A DNA stretch of 64,000 nucleotides from an uncultured Prevotellaceae bacterium (GTDB lineage: Bacteria > Bacteroidota > Bacteroidia > Bacteroidales > Bacteroidaceae). Position numbers and translations under genes: made by a program. Numbering within the stretch: position 1 is the stretch's first letter; every line of letters begins with the position of its first letter. Positions 1 to 8,902 of the stretch are shown one piece after another. The notes under the pieces were generated by a model. It saw only the letters and a program-made list of their open reading frames with translations, was not told the origin of the DNA and searched no databases. The stretch spans positions 3,316-67,315 of the forward strand of contig CALFJG010000023.1 in assembly GCA_937877625.1 (NCBI GenBank). Direction: 5' to 3'.

Positions 1-308
1 ACATCAACACCAACGTGCCACGCCTGGATCTCGGTGACGAAAATAACTATCAGAACAGAACAAGCGACCGCTGGCTCGTTAGTTCCAACTATTTTGCCAT
101 CAACAACATCACCATTGGCTACACCTTCCCCACCACACTCACCAAGCGCATACGCATCAACACGTTGCGACTCTATTTCACAGCGGAAAACGTTGCACTT
201 TGGTCGGCACGCAAAGGTCTTGACCCACGTATGAGTTTCACCGCTGCCGATATGACTACGTATAGCCCCTTGCGCTCTATCTCTGGCGGCATCAAGGTGA
301 CGTTCTAA
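1..308 (+). CDS. SusC/RagA-like TonB-dependent receptor, C-terminal end (partial)
   Basis: Only the last ~101 codons are present; the gene enters from the left edge in frame 3. The residues 'NNITIGYTFP' followed by 'LRLYFTAENVALWS' and 'GLDPR' are the usual ending of SusC-family outer-membrane beta-barrels, with the last strands closing on an aromatic residue (VTF). These proteins import glycans or peptides across the outer membrane using TonB energy and work with a SusD lipoprotein lid. The SusD gene follows 51 bp downstream on the same strand, which supports the call. The substrate cannot be told from this fragment. Confidence 0.9.
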   Translation, partial: INTNVPRLDLGDENNYQNRTSDRWLVSSNYFAINNITIGYTFPTTLTKRIRINTLRLYFTAENVALWSARKGLDPRMSFTAADMTTYSPLRSISGGIKVTF

Positions 309-359
309 GCACGAACTTCTACTCTCTGTAAAAACTTTAAGTAAATACCTATTCCTACT

Positions 360-1988
360 ATGATACTCAAACAATATATAATAGCACTGGCTGTCGTGGC
401 GGTGGGTTCTCTGCTCGTAGGGTGTACCGACCTTGACACCGAGCCGCTCGGTAGCACGATTACCGAGTCGCAACGCAAAGCTGGTGCCGACGTGGTGAAT
501 TCGGGTGCCACGGCACTCTTCAACCAGTATGGAAATACTATGGGAGAAGACTACCAAAACGACTACGGCTACGCCTCTGTGATGCTCTGGCTTGATGCGC
601 GCGGAATAGACCTCGTGGCAGCAAACTCTGGTTACAACTGGTATAGTGCCCCACTGAGGTTCTCTGATAACTTAGTTACTAGCCAGGCTACCCTTATGTT
701 CTGGCGCACGTTCTACAACCAGATCTTCACCGCAAACGGCATTATCAAGTCAAGCCGCGAAGCGTTGGCCGACACCCCCGATGCCGATATGGTAAAATTC
801 AACCTCGGCAACGCACTGGCTATCCGCGCCTTTGACTACTTTAACCTCGTGCAACTCTATCAGTACAATTACAAAGGACACGAAACGTCGCCCGCTGTGC
901 CTATCGTGACCGAAGAGAACGCCGACGACGTGGCACAAAATGGAGCCCCGCGTAGCACTGTGAGCGAGGTGTACGACCTTATCCTTGCCGACCTCACCGA
1001 TGCCGAGAAACTGCTTGAGGAAACAAGCGTGGTGCGCAGCGACAAACGCGCTGTTGACGCGGCTGTAGTATATGGTTTGTTAGCCCGTGTTTACCTCACG
1101 ATGTACAACGCAGCAAAGGCCGCCGAGTATGCCGAGAAAGCCATCGCCGCCACGTCCGCATCGCCTATGGCGGTTAACGAGGTGAAGAAGCCCGGCTTCA
1201 ACAGTTTCGACTGCCACAACTGGATGTGGGGCATCAAAAACGAAGAGACCGACGACTTGGTACAGACCGTAATTTGCAACTTCCCCTCGTTTATGGGTAG
1301 TTTCTCCTACGGCTATGCCACGGCAGTGGGTATGTGGCGACGCATCAACGCCGCACTCTACGAGAGCATAGAGCCTACCGATGTACGCAAGGGCTGGTTC
1401 CTTGACGAGAACGGTATCTCGGCCAACCTGCTTGAGGTGGATGCACAAAACGGCTACTATGACGAGGAGAGCGAAACTTTAATTCCAGGCGGATATATGG
1501 AATATGTCTATGGTGCCGACCCCTACACGCAAGTGAAATACGGCCCCTACAAAGACGAGGTGGGTACGAGCGTCAACGCGAGCGACGTACCCCTGATGCG
1601 CGTAGAGGAGATGTACCTTATTCTGGCCGAGGCGCAAGCCCTGCAAGGCAGTATTGCCGAGGCTGCTCAAACGCTTGAGGATTTCGTTGCCACCTACCGC
1701 AACCCCGACTATTCCGTGAGTGCCTCAACGCAGGAAGAACTCATCGACGAGATATGGCGTCAACGACGCATAGAACTCTGGGGCGAGGGAATAAGTTACT
1801 TTGATATCCTGCGCCTCGGCAAACCCATTGACCGACGCGGCGGAGGCTTCGGAGTACAGACCTTCCTTATCATGCCCGACGACCCCATACTCATCTATCC
1901 TATTCCCAACGCCGAGATACAGGCTAACCCTATGATTAGCGAAGAAGACAATAACACAATAGGCAATCAGCCCCAGTCTGTGGAATAA
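360..1988 (+). CDS. SusD/RagB family nutrient-binding outer-membrane lipoprotein
   Basis: A 542-residue protein with a lipoprotein signal peptide: a hydrophobic stretch ending LLVGC, lipidated Cys22. The N-terminal half carries the SusD helix motif 'RAFDYFNLVQLYQYNY'. The C-terminal third has the RagB/SusD signature 'LMRVEEMYLILAEAQA' and 'RRIELWGEGISYFDILRL'. Length is normal for the family. SusD proteins sit on the cell surface as a substrate-binding lid over the SusC barrel, whose gene lies directly upstream. No glycoside hydrolase gene is adjacent on the right, so the substrate is not indicated. An intergenic hairpin (2013-2077) separates it from the next gene and may lower downstream expression. 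Confidence 0.95.
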   Translation: MILKQYIIALAVVAVGSLLVGCTDLDTEPLGSTITESQRKAGADVVNSGATALFNQYGNTMGEDYQNDYGYASVMLWLDARGIDLVAANSGYNWYSAPLRFSDNLVTSQATLMFWRTFYNQIFTANGIIKSSREALADTPDADMVKFNLGNALAIRAFDYFNLVQLYQYNYKGHETSPAVPIVTEENADDVAQNGAPRSTVSEVYDLILADLTDAEKLLEETSVVRSDKRAVDAAVVYGLLARVYLTMYNAAKAAEYAEKAIAATSASPMAVNEVKKPGFNSFDCHNWMWGIKNEETDDLVQTVICNFPSFMGSFSYGYATAVGMWRRINAALYESIEPTDVRKGWFLDENGISANLLEVDAQNGYYDEESETLIPGGYMEYVYGADPYTQVKYGPYKDEVGTSVNASDVPLMRVEEMYLILAEAQALQGSIAEAAQTLEDFVATYRNPDYSVSASTQEELIDEIWRQRRIELWGEGISYFDILRLGKPIDRRGGGFGVQTFLIMPDDPILIYPIPNAEIQANPMISEEDNNTIGNQPQSVE

Positions 1989-2012
1989 ATAGAGGCTTGA
2001 AGATTTTCTAAA

Positions 2013-2077
2013 GGGAGAGAGCGGAGCATCCAGAAACTCAGGAAATGCCCTAAATATCCAGGCCTCCGCGTTCTCCC
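2013..2077 (+). other. Intercistronic hairpin between susD-like gene and lipoprotein gene
   Basis: GGGAGAGAGCGGAG at 2013-2026 can pair with CTCCGCGTTCTCCC at 2064-2077 except for two adjacent mismatches. There is no U-tract after it, so it is more likely an mRNA-stability or attenuation element than a full terminator. Confidence 0.5.
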
Positions 2078-2122
2078 AAAAGAAATCCCACCATCATTCA
2101 CCGTTTAATCCTCAAGAAAACT

Positions 2123-3040
2123 ATGAAATGCTATAAATCATTCTTACTTTTACTACTGTTATCGGTAGGACTCACAGCCTGCTCCGACGACGGCTACTGG
2201 ACAGAATATAAGCCTGGCATCAACAACGAATACGGCACTGAGATATCCTTAATGCAAGACGAGATAAGCGTTGTTGTCCCCGCCGACCAAACAGTGTTTC
2301 CTGTGCAACTGAGGCGTTCCAACGCCGATGCGCGATTGGAAATTCCCGTTGACATATACTATTACTCGGAAACATTTGACCCCGAAGATATTGACTCCTC
2401 GCGCGTTTTCGTTATTGTTGACGATGAAGCTCTTACCGTTGACGAACAAATCATCTTTGAAGAAGGCTACGCCGACGGCTACTTGAAGATAAACCTCAGC
2501 GATGACATGGAGATAGGCTCTGAATACAATGTGGAAATAAATATTCCGAAAACACTCGTGTCAGCCAGCAATTTACCACTCAATGATGATGATGTTAAGT
2601 GCATAGTCTGCGAAGTCTGCATCGTAAAAGACTACACTTGGGAAGCCGCAGGCTCCTGCCTCTGGACATCCGACCTGCTTGAAGCCACCGGACGTGTAGA
2701 GATACAAAAAGCCAAAGAAGCAAATGGCCTCTATCGCGCCATGAGCCCTTGGGCAGCACTCGACCCAGAGGAAGTATCTGGCTCCTATCCCTTTGAGTTC
2801 TACTTAGACGAAGACTTCAACGCCTCCACCATACCACACGTATGGAACGACTTCGGTCTTACTTACAGCAACTCCTACGGTAATTTAGCACTTTTGTACC
2901 ATCCCGCCTACGGAGCCAACTTCTACAACGAAGGCCCTGAGTTCCACATCGAAGGCGCATACGGCCTAACCGAAGGATATATATACGATGTCGGTGCCCA
3001 CGAATCGTTTGTCTGGGACGACGGATATCCGGGCGAATAA
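2123..3040 (+). CDS. Surface lipoprotein of a SusCD locus, unknown function
   Basis: A 305-residue protein with a clear lipoprotein signal (hydrophobic run, then LTAC, Cys20) followed by acidic residues SDD, as in surface-exposed Bacteroidetes lipoproteins. Residues ~40-150 read as a beta-sandwich of the Calx-beta/DUF4843 kind ('VFPVQLRRS', 'YNVEINIPKTL'). The C-terminal half starts 'YTWEAAGSCLWTSDLL' and continues 'VEIQKAKEANGLYRAMSPW', a layout common in third-position SusCD-locus lipoproteins. It lies 134 bp after the SusD-like gene on the same strand and ends before a strong hairpin at 3067. It probably helps bind the imported ligand. The exact family is not recognised with certainty. Confidence 0.75.
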   Translation: MKCYKSFLLLLLLSVGLTACSDDGYWTEYKPGINNEYGTEISLMQDEISVVVPADQTVFPVQLRRSNADARLEIPVDIYYYSETFDPEDIDSSRVFVIVDDEALTVDEQIIFEEGYADGYLKINLSDDMEIGSEYNVEINIPKTLVSASNLPLNDDDVKCIVCEVCIVKDYTWEAAGSCLWTSDLLEATGRVEIQKAKEANGLYRAMSPWAALDPEEVSGSYPFEFYLDEDFNASTIPHVWNDFGLTYSNSYGNLALLYHPAYGANFYNEGPEFHIEGAYGLTEGYIYDVGAHESFVWDDGYPGE

Positions 3041-3066
3041 CCCACTAAAAACAAACCTTACACTAT

Positions 3067-3108
3067 AAAAAAGGTCGGATTGATTTCAAAATCAGTCCGA
3101 CCTTTTTT
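3067..3108 (+). terminator. Bidirectional terminator built from the palindromic repeat
   Basis: GGTCGGA and TCCGACC arms, with the core TTGATTTCAAAATCA between them, are flanked by A-tract and T-tract, giving a near-perfect hairpin usable from both sides. It stands between the plus-strand lipoprotein gene and the minus-strand ATPase gene. The core is a one-base variant of the 16-bp palindrome found in the arrays at 8.9, 24.3 and 48.3 kb. Confidence 0.8.
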
Positions 3109-3225
3109 GTCCGTGTCCCGTTCTTTCCCAGACAATAACGCACCTCGGCGGGAAGCACTCCACAAGGGTGCTTCCCGCCGAGCATAGGAGCAAGACTACC
3201 GCGAGCCTTACTGTACGCGGGGGGG
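3095..3225. repeat. Long direct repeat, copy 1 (with 15-bp stem hairpin)
   Basis: About 130 bp, closely matching 4743-4868. It runs from GTCCGACCTTTTTT to a GC-rich G-run and stops one base short of the ATPase stop codon. Inside is a perfect 15-bp stem, CTCGGCGGGAAGCAC / GTGCTTCCCGCCGAG (3144-3182), with 9-nt loop TCCACAAGG. Confidence 0.9.
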
Positions 3226-4554
3226 TTATGTTTTTTCAATATCAATGTCTCCCAAGAGAAAAGGGATTACCCCAACATAAGTTATGCCATCATCATCTGT
3301 CCAAGGCTTACGGTTGCCATCAAGCAAAACAATTTTACGGAAAGAATCTCCGGTATTCTTCATTGAAAAAGTCTCTTGCTCCTTCTTTTCAGGGGTATCT
3401 ACATTCAGAGCAGACTGGATATAGATTTTTTGCCGCGTAGTATTTATCACAAAGTCTATTTCATACTGCGAGGCTACTCTTTTCCCATCAACCAACTTTC
3501 TGACTTCAACAACTCCCACGTCCACACTATAACCCAAGCGAAGCAATTCTATGAATATCAAGTTTTCCATCAGATGCGACCTTTCCTGCTGTCTGAAATT
3601 CAGTTTGGCATTTCTAAGTCCCAAGTCCATCGCATAGTATTTCTTTATACTGTCAAAATAGTGCTTGCCCTTAATGTCATACCTGCTTGCAGAGACGAAT
3701 AAGAAAGCATCTTCCAGAAAGTCCAGATAGTTCTTGACGGTATGGTTGGAAGTGTTCTTTCCCATAAGCGAACTTGCAGTATTAGCAAGTTTAGTAGGAT
3801 TGGTCAAGGAACCGACAGCGGAAGACAGCGCATTCACCAAAGCGTCAAGCACAATGTCGTCTTTGAGATTATAACGCTCCACGATGTCTTTCAAATAGAC
3901 ATTATTGAAAAGGCCTATGAGGTATTTCCGCTTTTCCGCTTCATTCTTCTCCAAGACTGCCAGCGGCATCCCACCATATTCAAGATATTCTTCAAAAGCA
4001 TCCGTCTTGTCCATATTTCCCATAGCGTAAAACTCCCTGAATGAAAGCGGAAAGACTTTCACTTCCGACCCACGGTCGCGGAAGTTGGTAACGATGTCCT
4101 TCGAGAGCATCTTGGAGTTTGAACCAGTCACATAGATGTCCAGATTGTCCTGCATCCGCAAATCATTTAGGACATCATAAAAAGTCGTATAAAGCAGTTC
4201 CCTGTCTTCTTCCGGCACAGAACGTTCATCCAAATCGGTATTCTTGACTTTATACGACAACTGGATTTCGTCTATAAAGACGTAATACCTCTGACGACGT
4301 TCGTTCGTCTTTTCTTTGACATAAGCAGAAAGCACACGTGGATTGCGATAAGAAGAATGTTCATCCTTATCCAATGCTATTTCTATGATATTATCCTCAG
4401 AGACACCCTCTTTCAAAAGATAATTCTTATACAAAGTAGAAAGCAAGAAAGATTTACCACACCGCCTTATGCCAGTTATGATTTTTACCTTACCGTTCCA
4501 CTGTTTACCGATGAGTTCTTCAAGTAGTTGTTTACGTTCTATGATAGCAACCAT
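3226..4554 (-). CDS. AAA_14/DUF4143 family ATP-binding protein
   Basis: A 442-residue P-loop ATPase. Walker A is GIRRCGKS (residues 28-35), Walker B is YYVFIDE (D95-E96), and a sensor-1-like 'VTGSNSKML' follows. The C-terminal half matches the DUF4143 pattern ('YLEYGGMP', 'NTASSLMG', 'YDIKGKHYF', 'YEIDFVI'), which contains a nuclease-like fold. This family is abundant and patchily distributed in Bacteroidetes, and its cellular role is not established. The gene stands alone, bracketed by two copies of a ~130-bp repeat, the second lying beyond its 5' end. Recombination between them would remove it precisely, so it looks like an accessory cassette. The start ATG at 4554 is the only good one. Confidence 0.85.
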   Translation of the reverse strand: MVAIIERKQLLEELIGKQWNGKVKIITGIRRCGKSFLLSTLYKNYLLKEGVSEDNIIEIALDKDEHSSYRNPRVLSAYVKEKTNERRQRYYVFIDEIQLSYKVKNTDLDERSVPEEDRELLYTTFYDVLNDLRMQDNLDIYVTGSNSKMLSKDIVTNFRDRGSEVKVFPLSFREFYAMGNMDKTDAFEEYLEYGGMPLAVLEKNEAEKRKYLIGLFNNVYLKDIVERYNLKDDIVLDALVNALSSAVGSLTNPTKLANTASSLMGKNTSNHTVKNYLDFLEDAFLFVSASRYDIKGKHYFDSIKKYYAMDLGLRNAKLNFRQQERSHLMENLIFIELLRLGYSVDVGVVEVRKLVDGKRVASQYEIDFVINTTRQKIYIQSALNVDTPEKKEQETFSMKNTGDSFRKIVLLDGNRKPWTDDDGITYVGVIPFLLGDIDIEKT

Positions 4555-4742
4555 ACAATTTGTTTTACTTCCATTTTAGTAGCCAAACGCCACCGTTTTG
4601 GAAGTGCAAAGATATATCGTTTGTTTATACAAAAGAAGAAAATGAGCCTCAATTGTCGAGTTTAGTTAGAAATCGCTCGTAGTCGGCAGTGCTGTACTTT
4701 GCTGGGGGAGTGTTCACAACCGATGTAGAGTGTATCGAAAGC

Positions 4743-4868
4743 GTCCGACCTTTTTTTGGCAGTGTTTCTTTCCCAGACAATAACACACCTCGGCGGGAAG
4801 CACGCTTGTGGAGTGCTTCCCGCCGAGCATAGGAGCAAGACTACCGCGGGCCTTGCTGTACGCGGGGG
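4743..4868. repeat. Long direct repeat, copy 2 (hairpin loop inverted relative to copy 1)
   Basis: Near-identical to 3095-3225 in the same orientation, and it ends three bases from the rubrerythrin stop codon. The same 15-bp stem is present, but the 9-nt loop (4804-4812) is GCTTGTGGA. That is the reverse complement of copy 1's loop with one change. The rest of the 4555-4742 gap shows no gene. Confidence 0.9.
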
Positions 4869-4871
4869 TAT

Positions 4872-5420
4872 TTACTTCTTGAAATAACGGTTGTAAAGAC
4901 CTTGGAAGCCTTGTCCGTGGCGTGCCTCGTCGCGTGCCATTTCGTGAACGGTGTCGTGAATGGCATCGAGGTTGAGAGCCTTAGCACGCTTGGCGATACG
5001 CGTCTTGTCTTCGCAAGCACCGGCCTCAGCAGCCATACGCTTTTCAAGATTTGTCTTGGTATCCCACACCACATCACCGAGCAGCTCGGCAAACTTAGCG
5101 GCGTGCTCAGCCTCTTCCCAGGCGTAGCGCTTAAACGCCTCAGCCACTTCGGGATAGCCCTCGCGGTCGGCCTGACGGCTCATAGCGAGATACATACCCA
5201 CCTCGCCGCACTCGCCAAGGAAATGGTTGTTGAGGTCGCTTATCATTTCGTCGTCGCAGCCCTTAGCCACGCCTACGACGTGCTCGGAGACGAATTGCAG
5301 AGAGTCGGTCTCCATTTCCTTAAACTTGCTGGCGGGGACACCGCAGATAGGACATTTTTCAGGAGCTTCTGGTCCTTCGTGTACGTAGCCGCACACGGTG
5401 CAAATAAATTTCTTGTTCAT
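4872..5420 (-). CDS. Rubrerythrin (rubredoxin domain first, then diiron domain)
   Basis: A 182-residue protein. The N-terminus is a rubredoxin-like iron site with CTVC (8-11) and CPIC (23-26). It is followed by a ferritin-like four-helix domain with the diiron ligands in '[20 protein letters not shown]', 'EEAEHAAKF' and 'DEARHGQGF'. The rubredoxin domain precedes the diiron domain, the 'reverse rubrerythrin' order, opposite to classical rubrerythrin. Such enzymes reduce hydrogen peroxide with NAD(P)H-derived electrons in anaerobes. The gene is single, and repeat copy 2 directly after the stop provides a strong hairpin as its transcript end. Cytoplasmic. Confidence 0.92.
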   Translation of the reverse strand: MNKKFICTVCGYVHEGPEAPEKCPICGVPASKFKEMETDSLQFVSEHVVGVAKGCDDEMISDLNNHFLGECGEVGMYLAMSRQADREGYPEVAEAFKRYAWEEAEHAAKFAELLGDVVWDTKTNLEKRMAAEAGACEDKTRIAKRAKALNLDAIHDTVHEMARDEARHGQGFQGLYNRYFKK

Positions 5421-5503
5421 CGCGTTTGAAAGTTTGTTTAGTGAGTGATTAAACCGTAATACCGGGGTTGAAAAAGTATGCGTCAGAAAGACATGAAATC
5501 TTC

Positions 5504-6133
5504 TTACCAGATAAATTCGTAGTTCTCGCTGAGATAAGCGGCCAGTGTGCTACCAAAGGTAGAAACGAGCAGGATAAAGCAAATCAAGGAGATGATAAGT
5601 GCTATGAAACTCCATCGCATTGCCAAGCCGGAGTGTCGCAATGCCTCTGTGGTGTTGCCTTGTAGGACGTTGAAGTCAACCTTTGCGGCGTGGTGGACAG
5701 CGAAGATGCCGAGCGGGTTTGCCATAAACAACACAGATAAGACGGCGAGCCAAAGATAGTTAGGAACGTTTTTTACTTTGCCTTGGTGCGCAGAAGAAGT
5801 TGCGTACTGCGCATTTTGGCTAACAGGCTCGGCACTGGCATCTGGTGTAGCTATACCGGGTAAAGGTTTGACGGGGTTTGTGGTGTCGCGTGTGGACTCT
5901 GTGGGCACTTCTTCGCCGGTACTCTGTGTGGTGATAGCACTCCGCACGGTATTGTCAAAGTTCTCAGTACTTACAAACGGGAGTAACTCGGGCCTTTGAC
6001 CGGCGGGTGTCCATTCGGCCATACCTTGACACCACACGAGTGTCTCGGCGGTAACTCCAGCTGCACCAAATTGTTGCGGGGTGATAGGCCCGGCCTGCTG
6101 CTGGTTTTTGTCAACAAAGAAATAGTCTTGCAT
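5504..6133 (-). CDS. GYF_2 domain / CD225-dispanin membrane protein
   Basis: 209 residues. The first ~50 form a GYF_2-type domain ('[19 protein letters not shown]', '[15 protein letters not shown]'), a motif often found at the N-terminus of bacterial membrane proteins. A Ser/Thr/Pro-rich linker follows. The C-terminal ~80 residues form a CD225/dispanin unit with two membrane segments ('[20 protein letters not shown]' and '[20 protein letters not shown]') and the conserved '[15 protein letters not shown]' between them. The biological role of bacterial versions is unknown. It sits 76 bp downstream of pepD on the same strand but need not be co-regulated. Confidence 0.85.
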   Translation of the reverse strand: MQDYFFVDKNQQQAGPITPQQFGAAGVTAETLVWCQGMAEWTPAGQRPELLPFVSTENFDNTVRSAITTQSTGEEVPTESTRDTTNPVKPLPGIATPDASAEPVSQNAQYATSSAHQGKVKNVPNYLWLAVLSVLFMANPLGIFAVHHAAKVDFNVLQGNTTEALRHSGLAMRWSFIALIISLICFILLVSTFGSTLAAYLSENYEFIW

Positions 6134-6209
6134 AGGAAGGGAGGGAGATTTAATTAAGATGGGTTTATTAAGGTGAGGTTCTGTTAATTCCCACCTTAAC
6201 TGTTTAGGA

Positions 6210-7664
6210 TTATTTCACAGGAACTCTCTTTAACACCTCTTTCACAAAGTCGTAGTACTTACCTACGGTGCTGATGAGGCAGCGTTCGTTGGGCGTATGG
6301 GGGCTACGTAGTGTGGGGCCGAAACTCACGATGTCCATCTTGGGATACATCGCGCCGATAATGCTACACTCCAAGCCGGCGTGTACCACTTGCACCTTAG
6401 CCTCTTGGCCGTACATATCTCTATATACGTTGCGCATCAGGTCAACCATCTCGTTCTTCAACGCGGGTTGCCACTCGGTGTATGCGCCGCCCACCTCTAC
6501 GCTCATCTCGGCGAGCTGGAAACAACTGGTGAGTACCTCCTCCAGATATTCGCGTTGCGAGCGCATAGAGGAGCGTATGAGGTCTTTGATGAATACTTTG
6601 CCGCCGCCTATCTCCACGATAGCGAGGTTGGAAGAGGTTTCTACAATGTCGCCTATGCCGGGGATGAAGCGCAGCACACCATTGTGGCAAGCACCAATGG
6701 CACAAACGATTTGGTCTTGCACCTTCACGGGCATACGCTCCTCGGGTACGGCCACCTCGGTGGCTTCAAGGCGTATGCCGTCCTCTATGCCCTCGTATTC
6801 TGCCCGAAAGATGTCGGCCCAAGCATTGACATCGGCTTGTAGTTGCGCCACCTTGTTGGCAGGAACAGCGAGCACCACCTCGGCGTTGTTAGGGATGGCG
6901 TTGCGCATATTGCCGCCCACCCACGTAGCAAGTTCTGCTCCGAGGTCGGCAATGGCTTTGCGCACCACGCGTGCCAGGAGTTTGTTGGCGTTGGCGCGCC
7001 CCTCGTTGATTTCCAACCCGCTGTGGCCGCCTTTCAAGCCTTGCAACACGATTTGCACTGCGGCATCGGCCTGCGGCTTTTCGGGCGTATAGTCGCGCTC
7101 GGCGGTGAGGTTTATGCCGCCCGCGCTGCCTATGACGAACTCGCCCTCGGTCTCGTTGTCGAGGTTCATCAGATAGTCACCGTGGAGCGTGCCGGGCACC
7201 ATGTGATTCACACCGTACATCGTGGTCTCCTCGTCGGCGGTGATAAAGCCTTCTATGGGGCCGTGTGGTAATTCGTCGTCCTCCATCACGGCCATAATAG
7301 TGGCCACACCCATACCGTCGTCGCTACCGAGTGTGGTGCCGCGGGCTTTCACCCACTCGCCGTCAATATAAGGTTGGATAGGGTCGGTCTCAAAATTGTG
7401 GGAGGAGTCCTTGGCTTTTTGCGGCACCATATCCATGTGAGCCTGCATAGTCACGACTTTGCGGTTTTCCATACCGGGTGTGGCGGGCTTGCGCATCACG
7501 ATGTTCTCGCCAGCATCCTTAAAGGCTTCTATGCCGCGCTCGGCAGCCCACTGGAGCAAGAAATGTTGTATCTTATCCAAATGTCCGCTGGGATGGGGGA
7601 CGGCACAGAGTTTGTCGAAGTTTTCCCAGATGGCTTGGGGCTGAAGTTTGCTGATTTCTGACAT
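6210..7664 (-). CDS. pepD: Aminoacyl-histidine dipeptidase PepD (M20C metallopeptidase)
   Basis: 484 residues, full length for cytosolic non-specific dipeptidases. The zinc-binding HMD lies at residues 76-78 in 'MQAHMDMVPQ', followed by the bridging 'LGSDDGMG', the catalytic EE in 'TADEETTMYG', and 'NLDNETEGEF'. The C-terminus has 'HAGLECSI' and the ligand region 'SFGPTLRSPHTPNE'. It hydrolyses a broad range of dipeptides, typically L-amino-acid pairs including Xaa-His, completing peptide use in asaccharolytic or peptide-using Bacteroidales. Start MSEISKLQPQ is family-typical. It is transcribed on its own or with the downstream GYF_2 gene. Confidence 0.96.
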   Translation of the reverse strand: MSEISKLQPQAIWENFDKLCAVPHPSGHLDKIQHFLLQWAAERGIEAFKDAGENIVMRKPATPGMENRKVVTMQAHMDMVPQKAKDSSHNFETDPIQPYIDGEWVKARGTTLGSDDGMGVATIMAVMEDDELPHGPIEGFITADEETTMYGVNHMVPGTLHGDYLMNLDNETEGEFVIGSAGGINLTAERDYTPEKPQADAAVQIVLQGLKGGHSGLEINEGRANANKLLARVVRKAIADLGAELATWVGGNMRNAIPNNAEVVLAVPANKVAQLQADVNAWADIFRAEYEGIEDGIRLEATEVAVPEERMPVKVQDQIVCAIGACHNGVLRFIPGIGDIVETSSNLAIVEIGGGKVFIKDLIRSSMRSQREYLEEVLTSCFQLAEMSVEVGGAYTEWQPALKNEMVDLMRNVYRDMYGQEAKVQVVHAGLECSIIGAMYPKMDIVSFGPTLRSPHTPNERCLISTVGKYYDFVKEVLKRVPVK

Positions 7665-7736
7665 AATAGTTGTTAAGTTATTTAGTGATTAGTATTGTTT
7701 GTTAAGAAACGATTGAAATACACGGTGGAGCAATAG

Positions 7737-8711
7737 TTATTGTTTCTTGGGTATTAGGTTGAGGTCTGCCCATGCCGCGATGCCGAGTACTGCAACGAGG
7801 AGGGTTTGCACGGTATGTACCACGAGGGCGAACATCACGGCGGGAGCCTCGGCCACACCGTATATTACTAACATTGTTTTTACGGCAAAGTGCCACGGCC
7901 CGGCACCGTTGGGCGTAGGAACGAGTACGGCAAACGTGCCGACGCAGAACACCAAGAACGCAGCAAGTAGCGAAAAAGCGGCCGTCTCGCTAAAACAAAA
8001 GAACGCCAGGTAGAAATGTAAGAAATAGCAGAGCCACACGCCGACGGACAAAGCCCAGTAGAGGGTTTGGTGCTTCACGCGGCGCAGGGAGAGGATGCCA
8101 TCCTTCACATCGCGTAGCAGGTCGTGCCCCTTGCGCATCACGGCGTAGCGCGAGAACAAAAACACCAGTCCTATCACGAGTGCCAACAAACAAACGGCGG
8201 TGACGAGATAGCCCGTCTGTGTGAAGCGTCCCACGAGTGCCGCTGGCGTGATGCCGGTGGTGTGGAGGAAATGGAGGAACACGGGCAACTGCGAAAGAAG
8301 GGAGAGAAAGGTAAGTAGTATTATAAGCAGGCTGTCCACTATACGCTCGGTGAATACAGTTCCTATGGCTTTTGAGAACGATATGCCGTCAACGCGCTTC
8401 AACGTGCCACAGCGCAACACCTCACCGATGCGTGGCAGCACGAGGCTGGCACCATAGGAAAGAAACACGGCATCGATGGCTGTGCGTAAGCGCGGCGTTT
8501 CGTCCAACGGCTCAAGTGTCATACGCCAGCGCACCGCTCGCACCACCATAGCCAAAATACCGAAGACGAAAGAGAAGAGCATCCAGCCCCATTTCATCTC
8601 GCCGGTCACCACACGCCACAACTGCGCGAAGTCCTCGCCGCGATACATCCACCAAAGGATTGCCGCACCGAGGCCAAAGGGAAGCAGGATTTTCAAAACT
8701 GAACGCCACAT
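7737..8711 (-). CDS. Flippase-like inner-membrane protein (LPG_synthase_TM / UPF0104 family)
   Basis: The coding frame is open from 8816, but the start at 8711 (MWRSVLKILLPFGLGAAILW) is preferred because it puts the first membrane helix at the N-terminus. That gives 324 residues with about eight hydrophobic helices. Family motifs are 'AVRAVRWRMTLEP', 'YGASLVLPRIGEVLRC' and 'VGTFAVLVPTPNGAGPWHFA'. Members share the membrane domain of lysylphosphatidylglycerol synthase without the transferase domain and are proposed lipid-linked flippases. Substrate is unknown. It is separated from tyrS by a repeat array and terminator, so it has its own promoter. Confidence 0.85.
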   Translation of the reverse strand: MWRSVLKILLPFGLGAAILWWMYRGEDFAQLWRVVTGEMKWGWMLFSFVFGILAMVVRAVRWRMTLEPLDETPRLRTAIDAVFLSYGASLVLPRIGEVLRCGTLKRVDGISFSKAIGTVFTERIVDSLLIILLTFLSLLSQLPVFLHFLHTTGITPAALVGRFTQTGYLVTAVCLLALVIGLVFLFSRYAVMRKGHDLLRDVKDGILSLRRVKHQTLYWALSVGVWLCYFLHFYLAFFCFSETAAFSLLAAFLVFCVGTFAVLVPTPNGAGPWHFAVKTMLVIYGVAEAPAVMFALVVHTVQTLLVAVLGIAAWADLNLIPKKQ

Positions 8712-8902
8712 AGGAAAACCGTCTCTTTTCGTTTTGCAGTGGGCAAATGTAGGTATTTCTCTTTTTCCCACCAAAAATACGCATAGGGAAAGCGATTTTT
8801 TGTGCGCTTTCGCCACTTCTCGGTTATTATCTGTTATCGGGCAAATTAAGAGATGAAAAATGTACTTGATCTTTATATTGGTGTCCCACCTATTACAATG
8901 AT

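Noticed and set aside
6268..7092. 274-codon plus-strand open frame opposite pepD
   Set aside because: Antisense shadow with low-complexity Ser/Thr/Pro content. PepD motifs are intact on the other strand.
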